Positions 32,493 through 39,152 of a stretch of 46,782 nt of DNA are shown piece by piece. The stretch comes from an uncultured Rubrobacteraceae bacterium (GTDB taxonomy: Bacteria > Actinomycetota > Rubrobacteria > Rubrobacterales > Rubrobacteraceae): the NCBI GenBank assembly GCA_902806015.1, contig CADCUZ010000034.1:1-46782 (forward strand), given 5' to 3'. The translations under genes were made by a program, and so were the position numbers. The stretch's first letter is position 1. Each line of letters starts with the position of its first letter. A model generated the notes under the pieces. That model made no database searches and was not told the DNA's origin. It saw only the letters and a list, made by a program, of their open reading frames with translations.

Positions 32493-32765
32493 ATGAACAA
32501 GACGCAGTTGATAGAGAAGATCGCCGACGAGGCGAACGCCTCGAAGAGCGACGCCCAGAAGTTTTTCGATGCCTTCACCGAGGTGGTCCAGTCCGAGCTA
32601 AAGGCGGGCAACCAGATCCAGATCACCGGCTTTGGCAAGTTTTACGTCCAGGAACGCGACGCCCGCCAGGGTATCAACCCCCAGACGAAGCAGCGCATAA
32701 ATATCCCCGCTTCGAAGGTACCGAAGTTCACCGCTGGCAACGCCCTCAAAGACCACATAAAGTAA
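32493..32765 (+). CDS. hup: HU-family histone-like DNA-binding protein
   Basis: 90 residues, standard length. It begins MNKTQLIEKIADEANASKSD. The DNA-intercalating arm region contains FGKFYVQERDARQGINPQTK and the conserved INIPASKVPKFTAGNALKD. It has no lysine/alanine-rich C-terminal tail, unlike mycobacterial HupB. It bends and compacts DNA as a dimer. It has its own promoter and terminator although it lies between pyrE and pyrF. The start is fixed by the conserved first helix; GGCAGACCGAAAG precedes it rather than a strong ribosome-binding site. Confidence 0.95.
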   Translation: MNKTQLIEKIADEANASKSDAQKFFDAFTEVVQSELKAGNQIQITGFGKFYVQERDARQGINPQTKQRINIPASKVPKFTAGNALKDHIK

Positions 32766-32784
32766 CCCAAAGAAGACCGAAAGG

Positions 32785-32813
32785 GGGCTGCCGGGCTGGC
32801 TGCTCGGCGGCCC
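32785..32813 (+). terminator. terminator after HU
   Basis: GGGCTGCCG (32785-32793) pairs with CGGCGGCCC (32805-32813), eight Watson-Crick pairs and one G-U, around an 11-base loop, followed by TCTTCTCC. It lies 20 bases after the HU stop and 25 bases before pyrF. Confidence 0.65.
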
Positions 32814-32838
32814 TCTTCTCCGCCCCCGGTGGGGCGGT

Positions 32839-33681
32839 GTGAGGGCGCTCGCAAGATCAGCCCGCCGCAAAGAGAGCCCGCTCGTCGTGGGCCTCGACCC
32901 GGTACCTTCCCGCTTCCCAGCTGAATTGCGGGATCTGCCGGACCCGCAGGCCACGCTGGAATTCTGCCTGGGGATCCTCGAGGCCGTGGAGCCCTACGCC
33001 GCTGCGGTCAAACCTCAGGCCGCGTTCTTCGAGCGCCTGGGACCGGAGGGCATGGAGGTCTACGCGACCCTGATCTCGGCCGCCAAAGATCTCGCCCTGC
33101 CCGTGATTTCAGACGTAAAACGCGGGGATATAGGCCCCGTGGCCGCCGCCTACGCCGGGGCATACCTCAGACTCTACGGGGCCTCCTGCGTAACCGTCAA
33201 CCCGTACATGGGCTCCGAGGCGATCCTACCCTTCCTGGAAGAGACGCGACGCCTGGACGGGGGCGGGGGCGTCTTCGTCCTCGTCGCCACCTCCAACCCC
33301 TCATCCGAAGAGCTGCAGCAGGCGACCAGCCCGCCGCTCTACGAGGTGGCCGCCCGCCTCGTCGCGGATCTCGGCCAAAGGGACGGCGAATACCTCGACG
33401 CCGGGGCCGTCGTCGGGGCCACCCGCCCCTCCGTCGGCCGGCGGGTGCGCGAGCTCCTGCCGGACGCGCTCTTCCTCTGCCCCGGCTACGGCGCCCAGGG
33501 CGGGGGCGTGGCCGAAGTGCTCCCCCTGCTCGACACCAAAGGTGGCGGCGTCCTCGTCAACAGCAGCCGCGCCATCCTCTACGCCCACGAAAAAACGTCC
33601 CTGGGTTACCGTAAGGCCGCCCGACAGGCCGCCCGCCAGGCTCGGGAAGACCTCCGTGGGGCCGGAGTGGGGTGTTATTAG
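32839..33681 (+). CDS. pyrF: orotidine 5'-phosphate decarboxylase (type 2)
   Basis: 280 residues, the longer type-2 form of PyrF found in Actinobacteria. It converts OMP to UMP. LVVGLDPVPSRFP is the N-terminal phosphate/Asp loop and VKPQAAFFERLGPEG carries the first Lys. VISDVKRGDIG (about 92-102) has the catalytic D-x-K-x-x-D array. VNPYMGSEAILPF and the late FLCPGYGAQGG phosphate loop complete the barrel. The start GTG 32839 has only a weak GGTGGGG upstream. It ends just before a minus-strand mini-gene. Confidence 0.94.
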   Translation: MRALARSARRKESPLVVGLDPVPSRFPAELRDLPDPQATLEFCLGILEAVEPYAAAVKPQAAFFERLGPEGMEVYATLISAAKDLALPVISDVKRGDIGPVAAAYAGAYLRLYGASCVTVNPYMGSEAILPFLEETRRLDGGGGVFVLVATSNPSSEELQQATSPPLYEVAARLVADLGQRDGEYLDAGAVVGATRPSVGRRVRELLPDALFLCPGYGAQGGGVAEVLPLLDTKGGGVLVNSSRAILYAHEKTSLGYRKAARQAARQAREDLRGAGVGCY

Positions 33682-33685
33682 CGCG

Positions 33686-33778
33686 CTAGAGCATGTGTAC
33701 GACGCCGAATACCGTTACGAGCACCGTCGCTATCGCGACCACCGCGCCTATAAACTGCACTACGGTCTCTCTGGTCAT
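33686..33778 (-). CDS. 30-residue single-helix membrane peptide
   Basis: ATG 33778 to TAG 33686 encodes MTRETVVQFIGAVVAIATVL and ten more residues (VTVFGVVHML). Nearly the whole peptide is one membrane helix with a charged start (TRE). AAAGGA lies seven bases before the ATG, an excellent ribosome-binding site. It sits 30 bases downstream of the stop of the thioredoxin-fold gene on the same strand. The good initiation signal and clean hydrophobic pattern make it a credible small protein; the function is unknown. Confidence 0.6.
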   Translation of the reverse strand: MTRETVVQFIGAVVAIATVLVTVFGVVHML

Positions 33779-33808
33779 GCTCTTGTCCTTTCCGGCGGCC
33801 AACGGCCG

Positions 33809-34354
33809 CTAGTTGTCCAGGAGGGCCGTCTGGCGGTCTCCCCTTTTTCTCTGCGCGAGGGCCTCGTCGACCTTTTGTTTAAGGTCCCTTTCGTAGCCCG
33901 GGTAGTACTCGTCGAGCACCCACCAGATCACGCCGTTTCGCACCACGAAGAGCCTCGGCACCCTCTTGACGTTATAGCGGGAGGCGAGCCTTCCGGTGGG
34001 GTCGTAGAGGCGGTCGTAGGGCGCGTCCCGGTCCTCCCTAGCGCCGTTGACGTAGATCACGGCGAAGGAGGCGTCTTCGCCGTATTTCCGGGCCGCCTGG
34101 ATGAAGCCCGGACGCGCCCTGTTGGAGCTCTGGTTGAGCGGGCTCCAGAAGGCGAGCACGTAGACGCCGCTGTCGGATAGCTCGAAGCTGTTACCCTCCA
34201 CGTCCCTGGCGGTGAAGTTCTTGGCCGGGGTGTTCTCGTTCGGCTCGGGCGGTGGGAGGGTGAGGCTGCCGGTCCCCGTCTCCGCGCCGCCGAAAGAGCG
34301 GTAGAGCAGCGCGAGCGCGAGCACCAGCACTGCCACCACGGCCAGCCGCCTCAC
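33809..34354 (-). CDS. membrane-anchored thioredoxin-fold protein without active-site cysteines
   Basis: 181 residues from GTG 34354. A signal anchor (RRLAVVAVLVLALALLYRSF) is followed by a periplasm-side TlpA/ResA-like domain: FTARDVEGNSFELSDSGVYV, LAFWSPLNQSSNRARPGFIQ, YNVKRVPRLFVVRNGVIWWV. The place of the W-C-x-x-C redox motif reads SPLNQSSN, and the protein has no cysteine at all, so it cannot do disulfide exchange. The cis-Pro loop (KRVPRLF) is kept. It may be a binding or chaperone version of the fold. It is transcribed towards the 30-residue membrane gene. Confidence 0.75.
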   Translation of the reverse strand: MRRLAVVAVLVLALALLYRSFGGAETGTGSLTLPPPEPNENTPAKNFTARDVEGNSFELSDSGVYVLAFWSPLNQSSNRARPGFIQAARKYGEDASFAVIYVNGAREDRDAPYDRLYDPTGRLASRYNVKRVPRLFVVRNGVIWWVLDEYYPGYERDLKQKVDEALAQRKRGDRQTALLDN

Positions 34355-34529
34355 GAGGGTTCCAAAACAGAAATCTGGGGACGCACGACACGGGAATTGT
34401 ATCCTTTTGGGTCCCCCTTGTCGTGGGGGCCGAACCGTCGTAACCTCCGGGCTCCCGTGCCGAAACCCGCAGGCATCCGACGCCCCGCGCACGTCCTCCT
34501 GCGGGCGGCGCGCGGGCCCGGGGGAACGA

Positions 34530-35495
34530 GGCGAGGGAGGTGCCGGCGTTGGAGGCGTCGGCCGGGGCGTAGGCCGTGACTGACCTTCAAGGCGGCGAGT
34601 GCCTGGCCGGCAAGAACGCCTCCAGGAGCTGCCGATGGCCTCGATCACCAAGATCATGGCGGCCCTGATCCCCCTCGGGACGGACCTCGACGAGGAGGTC
34701 ACCGTCTCCGAGGAGGCCGCCTACGCGGTCCCCGCTTACAGCAACATCGTCCTCGCGCCGGGTGAGGTGTTGAGTGCGCGGGAGCTCCTGATGGCGACCA
34801 TAATCTTCTCGGGCGACGCCGCCGCCTACGCCCTAGCCGAGCACGTCGGCAACGGCAACGCGCAGAGGTTCCTCGGCGTGATGAACGCGAGGGCCGAAGG
34901 GGTGGGCCTTCGGGAGACGGGCTTCGAGAACCCGGTCGGCTTCGACGCCCGCGGCCACCACACGAGCGCCAGGGACCTAGCCGAGGTGACGGCGTGGCGA
35001 TGGAGGACCCGGCCTTTCGAGAGATGGTCTCGACCGAGTACGCGAGCATCTCCACGCCGTACCGGGAGATACCCCTTGCCAACACGAACGAGCTGCTCTT
35101 AGTCTGCCCGCCACCGACGTCAATACCGGGACCACACCGTCGGCCGAGGAGACCAGCCTCTCTCCGCCGCCGGCGACGAGCGCTACGTGTGCGTCGTGCT
35201 CGTCGCCGGGGAGGATCGGTTCGCGGCGTCCATCCGCGCCTTCGCGCATGCCTTCGCCGCCAACGACCGGATGGACCTCGTCGTCGAGGGGAGGCGCTAC
35301 GCCGAGCTCCCCATGCCGTACCGGCACGGGGAGAAGATAGACTCCGTCGCGGCCGGGAGCGTGGAGGGGCTCGTCGACGCGAGCCCGAGGGTCGGGCGGG
35401 AGGTCAGCGTCGCGAAAGATCTGCTCCCCTCCGCCCGTCCGGGCACGAAACTCGGGGAGGTCGTCGTGACGGTGGGTGGGAAAAGGGTCGGGTAG
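34530..35495 (+). pseudogene. broken D-alanyl-D-alanine carboxypeptidase (S11, DacA-like)
   Basis: In order the plus frames give EVPALEASAGA, a stop where Tyr is usual, AVTDLQGGECLAGKNAS, a shift, then ELPMASITKIMAALIPLG with the active Ser-Lys (SITK). VLSARELLMATIIFSGDAAA holds SGD at the SxN site, and GFENPVGFDARGHHTSARDL follows. After two further shifts come AFREMVSTEYASISTP and, after the region where KTG should be (reads TGTTPSAE in a damaged frame), ERYVCVVLVAGEDRFAASIR. The C-terminal beta domain (VEGRRYAELPMPYRHGEKID) ends at 35495. At least three frameshifts and one stop. It was a cell-wall-trimming enzyme; the signal peptide is no longer readable. Confidence 0.78.
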
Positions 35496-35607
35496 AGCCC
35501 GCTTGCCGCCCGGAGGGGCTACGAGGGGACCTCATCGTAGGAGCGGGTGTGGTATACCGTCGAGGGGATTTTCGCGTAGAGGGAACAGTAGGGGAAGAGG
35601 AGAAGGC

Positions 35608-36567
35608 ATGATCCTGACCGTCACCCTGAACGCCGCCGTCGCCCGGACACTGGTCGTACCAAGCCTGACCCTCGGACACCGCCACCGCGACCCCGAGAGC
35701 GTCTCCGTGGCCGGCGGGAAAGGCATAAACGTGGCCCGCTCATTGCGGACCCTGGGCGTGCCGGTGCTCGCCGCCGGGTTCGCCGGTGGGCGCAACGGGG
35801 ACGCGATCCGGGACGGCCTCTCGGAGGCGGCCATCCCCTTCGACCTCGTGGAGATAGAGGGCCACTCGCGCACCTCGACGGCCATCGTCGATCCCATGTC
35901 TGGCTCCCAGACCGAGATCAACGAGTACGGGCCCTCCGTCAGCCCGGCCGAGGCCAGGGAGTTCTCCCGTCGTTTGGAGCACCTAATGGAGTACGCCACG
36001 GCGGTCGTCTTCGCCGGCAGCGTCCCGCCGAACATGGAGGAGAGCTTCCTCGTGGGCCTCGTGCGTCGCTCGCGCGAGCGTGGCCTCTACACGGTGGTCG
36101 ACTCCCCGCCGTCGACGTTGCGGGCGGCGCTCAAGTCCGACCCCTCGCTCGTCAGCCCGAACCAGCACGAGGCCGAGAGCGTGGCGGGATTCGACTTTAT
36201 AGAGGAGGCGGACTTTCCCCTGGGGCTCTCCCGGCTCGTCGAGCTCGGTGCCGCCGACGCGTGCATAACATCCCCCGAGGGCCGCTCATACCTGACCACC
36301 GAGGGCGGCATCGTCTCCGCGCTCGCCCCCCGGATAGAGGCCGTCTCGACCATCGGCAGCGGCGACGCCTACCTCGCGGGCCTGCTCGCCGGCCTCCTGC
36401 ACCGCGAGTTCCCACCGGCGGACGCCGTCCGCCTCGCCGCCGGCTGCGCCGCCGCCAACGCCGAGACCCTCGGCGCCGGCCACTTCGAGGCCCGCCGCGC
36501 CGAAGAGCTCTCGGGCTCCGTCCAGATCGAGTTCCTCGACCGCAGCCTCGAAGGGAGCAGGAGCTAA
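35608..36567 (+). CDS. fruK: PfkB-family sugar kinase, 1-phosphofructokinase type
   Basis: 319 residues. MILTVTLNAAVARTLVV, then the substrate loop VSVAGGKGINVARSLRTLG (PfkB signature 1, about 32-50), FAGSVPPNM, and signature 2 STIGSGDAYLAGLLAGLL (about 247-264), where Asp of GSGD is the catalytic base; GAGD is more usual. It resembles 1-phosphofructokinase, tagatose-6-phosphate kinase and 6-phosphofructokinase 2. No PTS or DeoR-type regulator gene lies beside it, so the true substrate is open. ATG 35608 follows GAAGAGGAGAAGG, a good ribosome-binding site. Confidence 0.88.
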   Translation: MILTVTLNAAVARTLVVPSLTLGHRHRDPESVSVAGGKGINVARSLRTLGVPVLAAGFAGGRNGDAIRDGLSEAAIPFDLVEIEGHSRTSTAIVDPMSGSQTEINEYGPSVSPAEAREFSRRLEHLMEYATAVVFAGSVPPNMEESFLVGLVRRSRERGLYTVVDSPPSTLRAALKSDPSLVSPNQHEAESVAGFDFIEEADFPLGLSRLVELGAADACITSPEGRSYLTTEGGIVSALAPRIEAVSTIGSGDAYLAGLLAGLLHREFPPADAVRLAAGCAAANAETLGAGHFEARRAEELSGSVQIEFLDRSLEGSRS

Positions 36568-36676
36568 AGAGCGGTCGGCTACCAGCTTTCGCGCCTTAGA
36601 GGGTGTTTTTCTGTCCGTGAGGCGTACGACGTCTGGCAGGCTCTCCGCGGGACCTGTTCGCCACGGGAGCGCGCCC

Positions 36677-36704
36677 CTGACGGCTTCAAACGTCGTGCTA
36701 GAAT
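36677..36704 (+). promoter_or_regulatory. thioredoxin gene promoter
   Basis: CTGACG (36677-36682) and TAGAAT (36699-36704), spacer 16 bases, lie about 45 bases before the thioredoxin ATG. The -10 box equals that of surE and groES. Confidence 0.5.
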
Positions 36705-36748
36705 GGCGGGGTCGAAAACCACCTGACACGAGACGGAGGTACGGGATC

Positions 36749-37060
36749 ATGGCGGTTGCCGAGGTAACGGACGCTTCTTTCGAGAGCGACGTCCTGCGGT
36801 CCGAGAGGCCGGTCATAGTGGATTTCTGGGCGCCGTGGTGCGGGCCTTGCAAGAGGATTTCCCCCATGCTCGAGGAGATGAGCGAGGAACGTAACGACGT
36901 GCAGTTCGTGAAGCTGAACGTGGACGACAACCCGCAGACGGCGATGAGCTACAGCATCTCCAGCATCCCAACCATCGCCCGCTTTGAGGGCGGGGAGGTC
37001 AAAGAGCAGGCCGTGGGAGCTCTGCCCAAGCCCCAACTCTCGGCCCGACTCGGCCTATAG
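36749..37060 (+). CDS. trxA: thioredoxin
   Basis: 103 residues, normal length. VDFWAPWCGPCKRISPMLEE holds the redox pair Cys31-Gly-Pro-Cys34. VKLNVDDNPQTAMSYSISSI is followed by the cis-proline (SIPTIARFEGGE). It is a cytoplasmic disulfide reductase that needs thioredoxin reductase, which is not in this window. ATG 36749 is fixed by homology; GACGGAGG precedes it at about ten bases. groES follows with its own promoter. Confidence 0.95.
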   Translation: MAVAEVTDASFESDVLRSERPVIVDFWAPWCGPCKRISPMLEEMSEERNDVQFVKLNVDDNPQTAMSYSISSIPTIARFEGGEVKEQAVGALPKPQLSARLGL

Positions 37061-37086
37061 GGGAGGCCTTCCGGCCAGGTCCGCGA

Positions 37087-37115
37087 TTGCCAGGAGGGAC
37101 CTCGGCGGTTAGAAT
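37087..37115 (+). promoter_or_regulatory. groES promoter
   Basis: TTGCCA (37087-37092) and TAGAAT (37110-37115) with an exact 17-base spacer, 87 bases before the groES ATG. I see no CIRCE dyad (TTAGCACTC-N9-GAGTGCTAA) in the leader, so HrcA control is not supported here. Confidence 0.7.
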
Positions 37116-37202
37116 TCCTGGCGCGTGAAATCCGCGGGCCCTGGCGCGGTCGGGCGTGCGGGGCGTCGTAGAAAACTGCGAAGAGAAGAGGAGATCGAAG
37201 AG

Positions 37203-37493
37203 ATGAACTTCAAGCCTTTGGGAGACCGAGCGCTCGTGAAGATCGTAGAGCGCGAGGAGCAGACGGCCTCGGGGATAGTGCTCCCCGATACGGCCAAGGA
37301 GAAGCCGCAGACAGCCGAGGTTGTGGCGGTCGGCGAAGGTAAGCCAGACGACAAAGGTCAGCGCGTGCCGCTCGACTTTAGTCAAGGCGACGTCATCGTC
37401 TTTGCCAAGTACTCTGGCACCGAGATCAGCCTCGAAGGCGACGACTACATGATCCTCGACGCCGACGATATCCTGGGGATCGTCGAGAACTAG
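37203..37493 (+). CDS. groES: 10 kDa co-chaperonin GroES
   Basis: 96 residues, full length. MNFKPLGDRALVKIVEREEQ, then the mobile loop that docks on GroEL (TASGIVLPDTAKEKPQ, about 22-37), VVAVGEGKP, and the roof and C-terminal strand DYMILDADDILGIVEN. It caps GroEL during folding. groEL is not adjacent, so the pair is split as in several Actinobacteria with a separate groEL. GAGGAG lies upstream of the ATG. A strong terminator follows, making it a single-gene unit. Confidence 0.95.
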   Translation: MNFKPLGDRALVKIVEREEQTASGIVLPDTAKEKPQTAEVVAVGEGKPDDKGQRVPLDFSQGDVIVFAKYSGTEISLEGDDYMILDADDILGIVEN

Positions 37494-37518
37494 CCTAGCC
37501 GAAGAGCATCGGTCACAG

Positions 37519-37553
37519 GGGGCGCTGGGTTCCGAGAGGACGCCCAGCGCCCC
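37519..37553 (+). terminator. groES terminator
   Basis: GGGGCGCTGGG (37519-37529) and CCCAGCGCCCC (37543-37553) form a perfect 11-pair stem with a 13-base loop, followed by GGCTTTA, 26 bases after the groES stop. Confidence 0.75.
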
Positions 37554-37650
37554 GGCTTTAGCCTCTCTGGGGAGCACGGTTTTCGGGACGAAAGGTAGAA
37601 CTGTCCAGCACGCGCGAACGCTGCGAAGGGGGGATAGGGGGCGGGAGGTT

Positions 37651-38682
37651 GTGGACCTCCAGACCCGCCTTCAGGCCCTCGGCTTCGACCTCGGCAACCG
37701 GGGCATAGACGGGGTCTTTAGGGGGAGGACAGAGGCGGCGGTGAGGGGCTTCCAGCGGTCGCTCGGGCTCCTGGCGGACGGGCTGGTCGGCTCGATCACC
37801 TGGCGCGAGGTCGTCGAGGCGGGCTACCGTCCTGGCGGGCGCCTCCTCTACTTGCGCCAACCGCCGTTCCGCGGCACCGACGTCGTGGAGCTCCAGCGGA
37901 TGCTCGACGACCTCGGCTTCGACCCGGGCTCCGTGAACGGCCTCTTCGACGTCCGCACCGCCCGCGCCATGCGCGACTTCCAGAAAAACGCCGGCCTCCA
38001 AGACGACGGGGTCATGGACGCCGCCGTCTTCAAGACCCTCAACACCTACGCCGCCCAGACCTTGGGCACCCACCAGCTCCCGGACAAGAGCGGCGGCTAC
38101 TTTCCCGAGGATCTCTTCTCCGGCACCATCGTCGTGGACGCCGCCCACGGTGGGAGTGACACCGGCCACGTCGCGAGAAGCGGCCTCTCGGAGGCGGACC
38201 TCAACCTCGCTGTGGCGCGCGAGCTCGCCCAGATTTTGCCGGCAAGGGAGGTCCTCTTCACCAGGAGCGGGGACGAGGAGGTCCCCGCGGCGGACCGGGC
38301 CTTTCTCGCCAACTCTTCGGGGGCGAAGATGATCGTCTCCGTCCACCACGCCGCCCACCACACCCCGGCGGCCTGCGGCACCGCCTCCTACTACTTCGAG
38401 CGCCTCGGCTACCGCTCCCACCGCGGCCAGATGGCCGCCACCTACGTCCAGCGCGGCGTTAGCCGTACCCTTGAAACCTGCGACATCGGCGAGTTCGGCC
38501 GCTCTTACGAGATCCTGCGCGAGACGAATATCCCTGCCGTCGTTCTGGAACCACTCCACCTGACAAACCCTAAGGAGCTGGACCTCGCCACGGACCCCTA
38601 CTATCCCGCCACCGTCGCCGAGGCCGTGGCAAGCGCCTTGGAGCTCTACGCCGGCCGCGACAAGGCGTTTATAACCGTCTAG
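37651..38682 (+). CDS. N-acetylmuramoyl-L-alanine amidase with two peptidoglycan-binding domains (CwlM-like)
   Basis: 343 residues from GTG 37651. Two PG-binding repeats come first (DLQTRLQALGFDLGNRGIDG; VELQRMLDDLGFDPGSVNGL). An Amidase_3 domain follows with the zinc His in VVDAAHGGSDTG (about 166), Glu in LSEADLNLAVA, the second His in SVHHAAHH (about 232) and the late Glu in PAVVLEPLHLTNPKE. The same order is found in mycobacterial CwlM, a cytoplasmic regulator of MurA; no signal peptide is seen here either. The frame is open upstream and reads RTLRRGDRGREVV, which belongs to the first repeat, but has no ATG/GTG/TTG. The true start may be CTG 37621. Confidence 0.85.
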   Translation: MDLQTRLQALGFDLGNRGIDGVFRGRTEAAVRGFQRSLGLLADGLVGSITWREVVEAGYRPGGRLLYLRQPPFRGTDVVELQRMLDDLGFDPGSVNGLFDVRTARAMRDFQKNAGLQDDGVMDAAVFKTLNTYAAQTLGTHQLPDKSGGYFPEDLFSGTIVVDAAHGGSDTGHVARSGLSEADLNLAVARELAQILPAREVLFTRSGDEEVPAADRAFLANSSGAKMIVSVHHAAHHTPAACGTASYYFERLGYRSHRGQMAATYVQRGVSRTLETCDIGEFGRSYEILRETNIPAVVLEPLHLTNPKELDLATDPYYPATVAEAVASALELYAGRDKAFITV

Positions 38683-38827
38683 CACGTTGGACGGTCAGCA
38701 TCTCAGCTTGCGAGCTTCTACCCGATAGGCTTACTACCGGGCTCCGCCGCAGGACGGTTTCCTTGCGGATACATCCTTAGACACCTGGGGGTGCGACCGT
38801 CGCGAATGACCCGTATTCAGTATTCTG

Positions 38828-38857
38828 CTGACAGGCTGACGAGCCGGCTGATATAAT
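38828..38857 (+). promoter_or_regulatory. tRNA-Pro promoter
   Basis: CTGACA (38828-38833) and a perfect TATAAT (38852-38857), spacer 18 bases, end 12 bases before the tRNA. Confidence 0.75.
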
Positions 38858-38869
38858 CGGCCGCTCAGT

Positions 38870-38943
38870 CGGGACGTAGCGCAGCCTGGTAGCGCGCCTC
38901 GTTCGGGACGAGGAGGTCGGAGGTTCGAATCCTCTCGTCCCGA
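38870..38943 (+). tRNA. tRNA-Pro (anticodon CGG)
   Basis: The acceptor arms CGGGACG (38870-38876) and CGTCCCG (38936-38942) pair fully. The D arm is GCGC-AGCCTGGTA-GCGC. The anticodon stem CCTCG/CGAGG encloses TTCGGGA, giving anticodon CGG, which reads CCG. The T arm is GGAGG-TTCGAAT-CCTCT with one G-U pair. The discriminator is A and CCA is not encoded. All invariant positions are present. Confidence 0.96.
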
Positions 38944-38952
38944 CTCTTTGCG

Positions 38953-38969
38953 GCCGAGCAGCACTCGGC
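38953..38969 (+). terminator. tRNA-Pro terminator
   Basis: GCCGAG (38953-38958) and CTCGGC (38964-38969) form a six-pair stem with a five-base loop, followed by TTTCGG, ten bases after the tRNA end. Confidence 0.55.
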
Positions 38970-39033
38970 TTTCGGCCACCCCCATCGATTCGGTTTTCAC
39001 GTCCTCTGGGCCAACCTTCTCGGGCGTATAATT

Positions 39034-39110
39034 GGGGGTAAAGGTAATCTGCCCGACCGTCGGCTCCTACGGACCCGACGGCAACCATCGGGCAGAGGGA
39101 GCCTCTGTCG
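39034..39110 (+). ncRNA. candidate structured RNA with a pseudoknot
   Basis: A perfect TATAAT (39027-39032) precedes a foldable stretch. The outer stem CTGCCCGA (39049-39056) pairs with TCGGGCAG (39088-39095). The inner stem CCGTCGG (39057-39063) pairs with CCGACGG (39075-39081). Loop bases CTCC (39064-39067) match GGAG (39098-39101), extendable to GGCTCC/GGAGCC, which gives an H-type pseudoknot. A second CGACGG at 39109-39114 could compete for the inner stem, as in a switch. No plus-strand gene follows; the next gene is convergent. It matches no RNA family I can name, although GGCAACC also occurs in SAM-type riboswitches. Confidence 0.45.
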
Positions 39111-39152
39111 ACGGATTCTGGGGTTTCCGGTTCCTCTCCTGACCGTCTCCGG

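Noticed and set aside
37087..37202. CIRCE element in the groES leader
   Set aside because: The TTAGAATTC there resembles only part of the left arm and no GAGTGCTAA arm follows at nine bases.
38734..39000. Minus-strand frame containing [18 protein letters not shown]
   Set aside because: It is the antisense of tRNA-Pro; this peptide is a well-known spurious translation of tRNA genes.
39049..39095. SAM-type riboswitch suggested by GGCAACC
   Set aside because: The other conserved blocks of SAM-I/IV are missing and no methionine or SAM gene lies downstream; kept only as an unassigned RNA.
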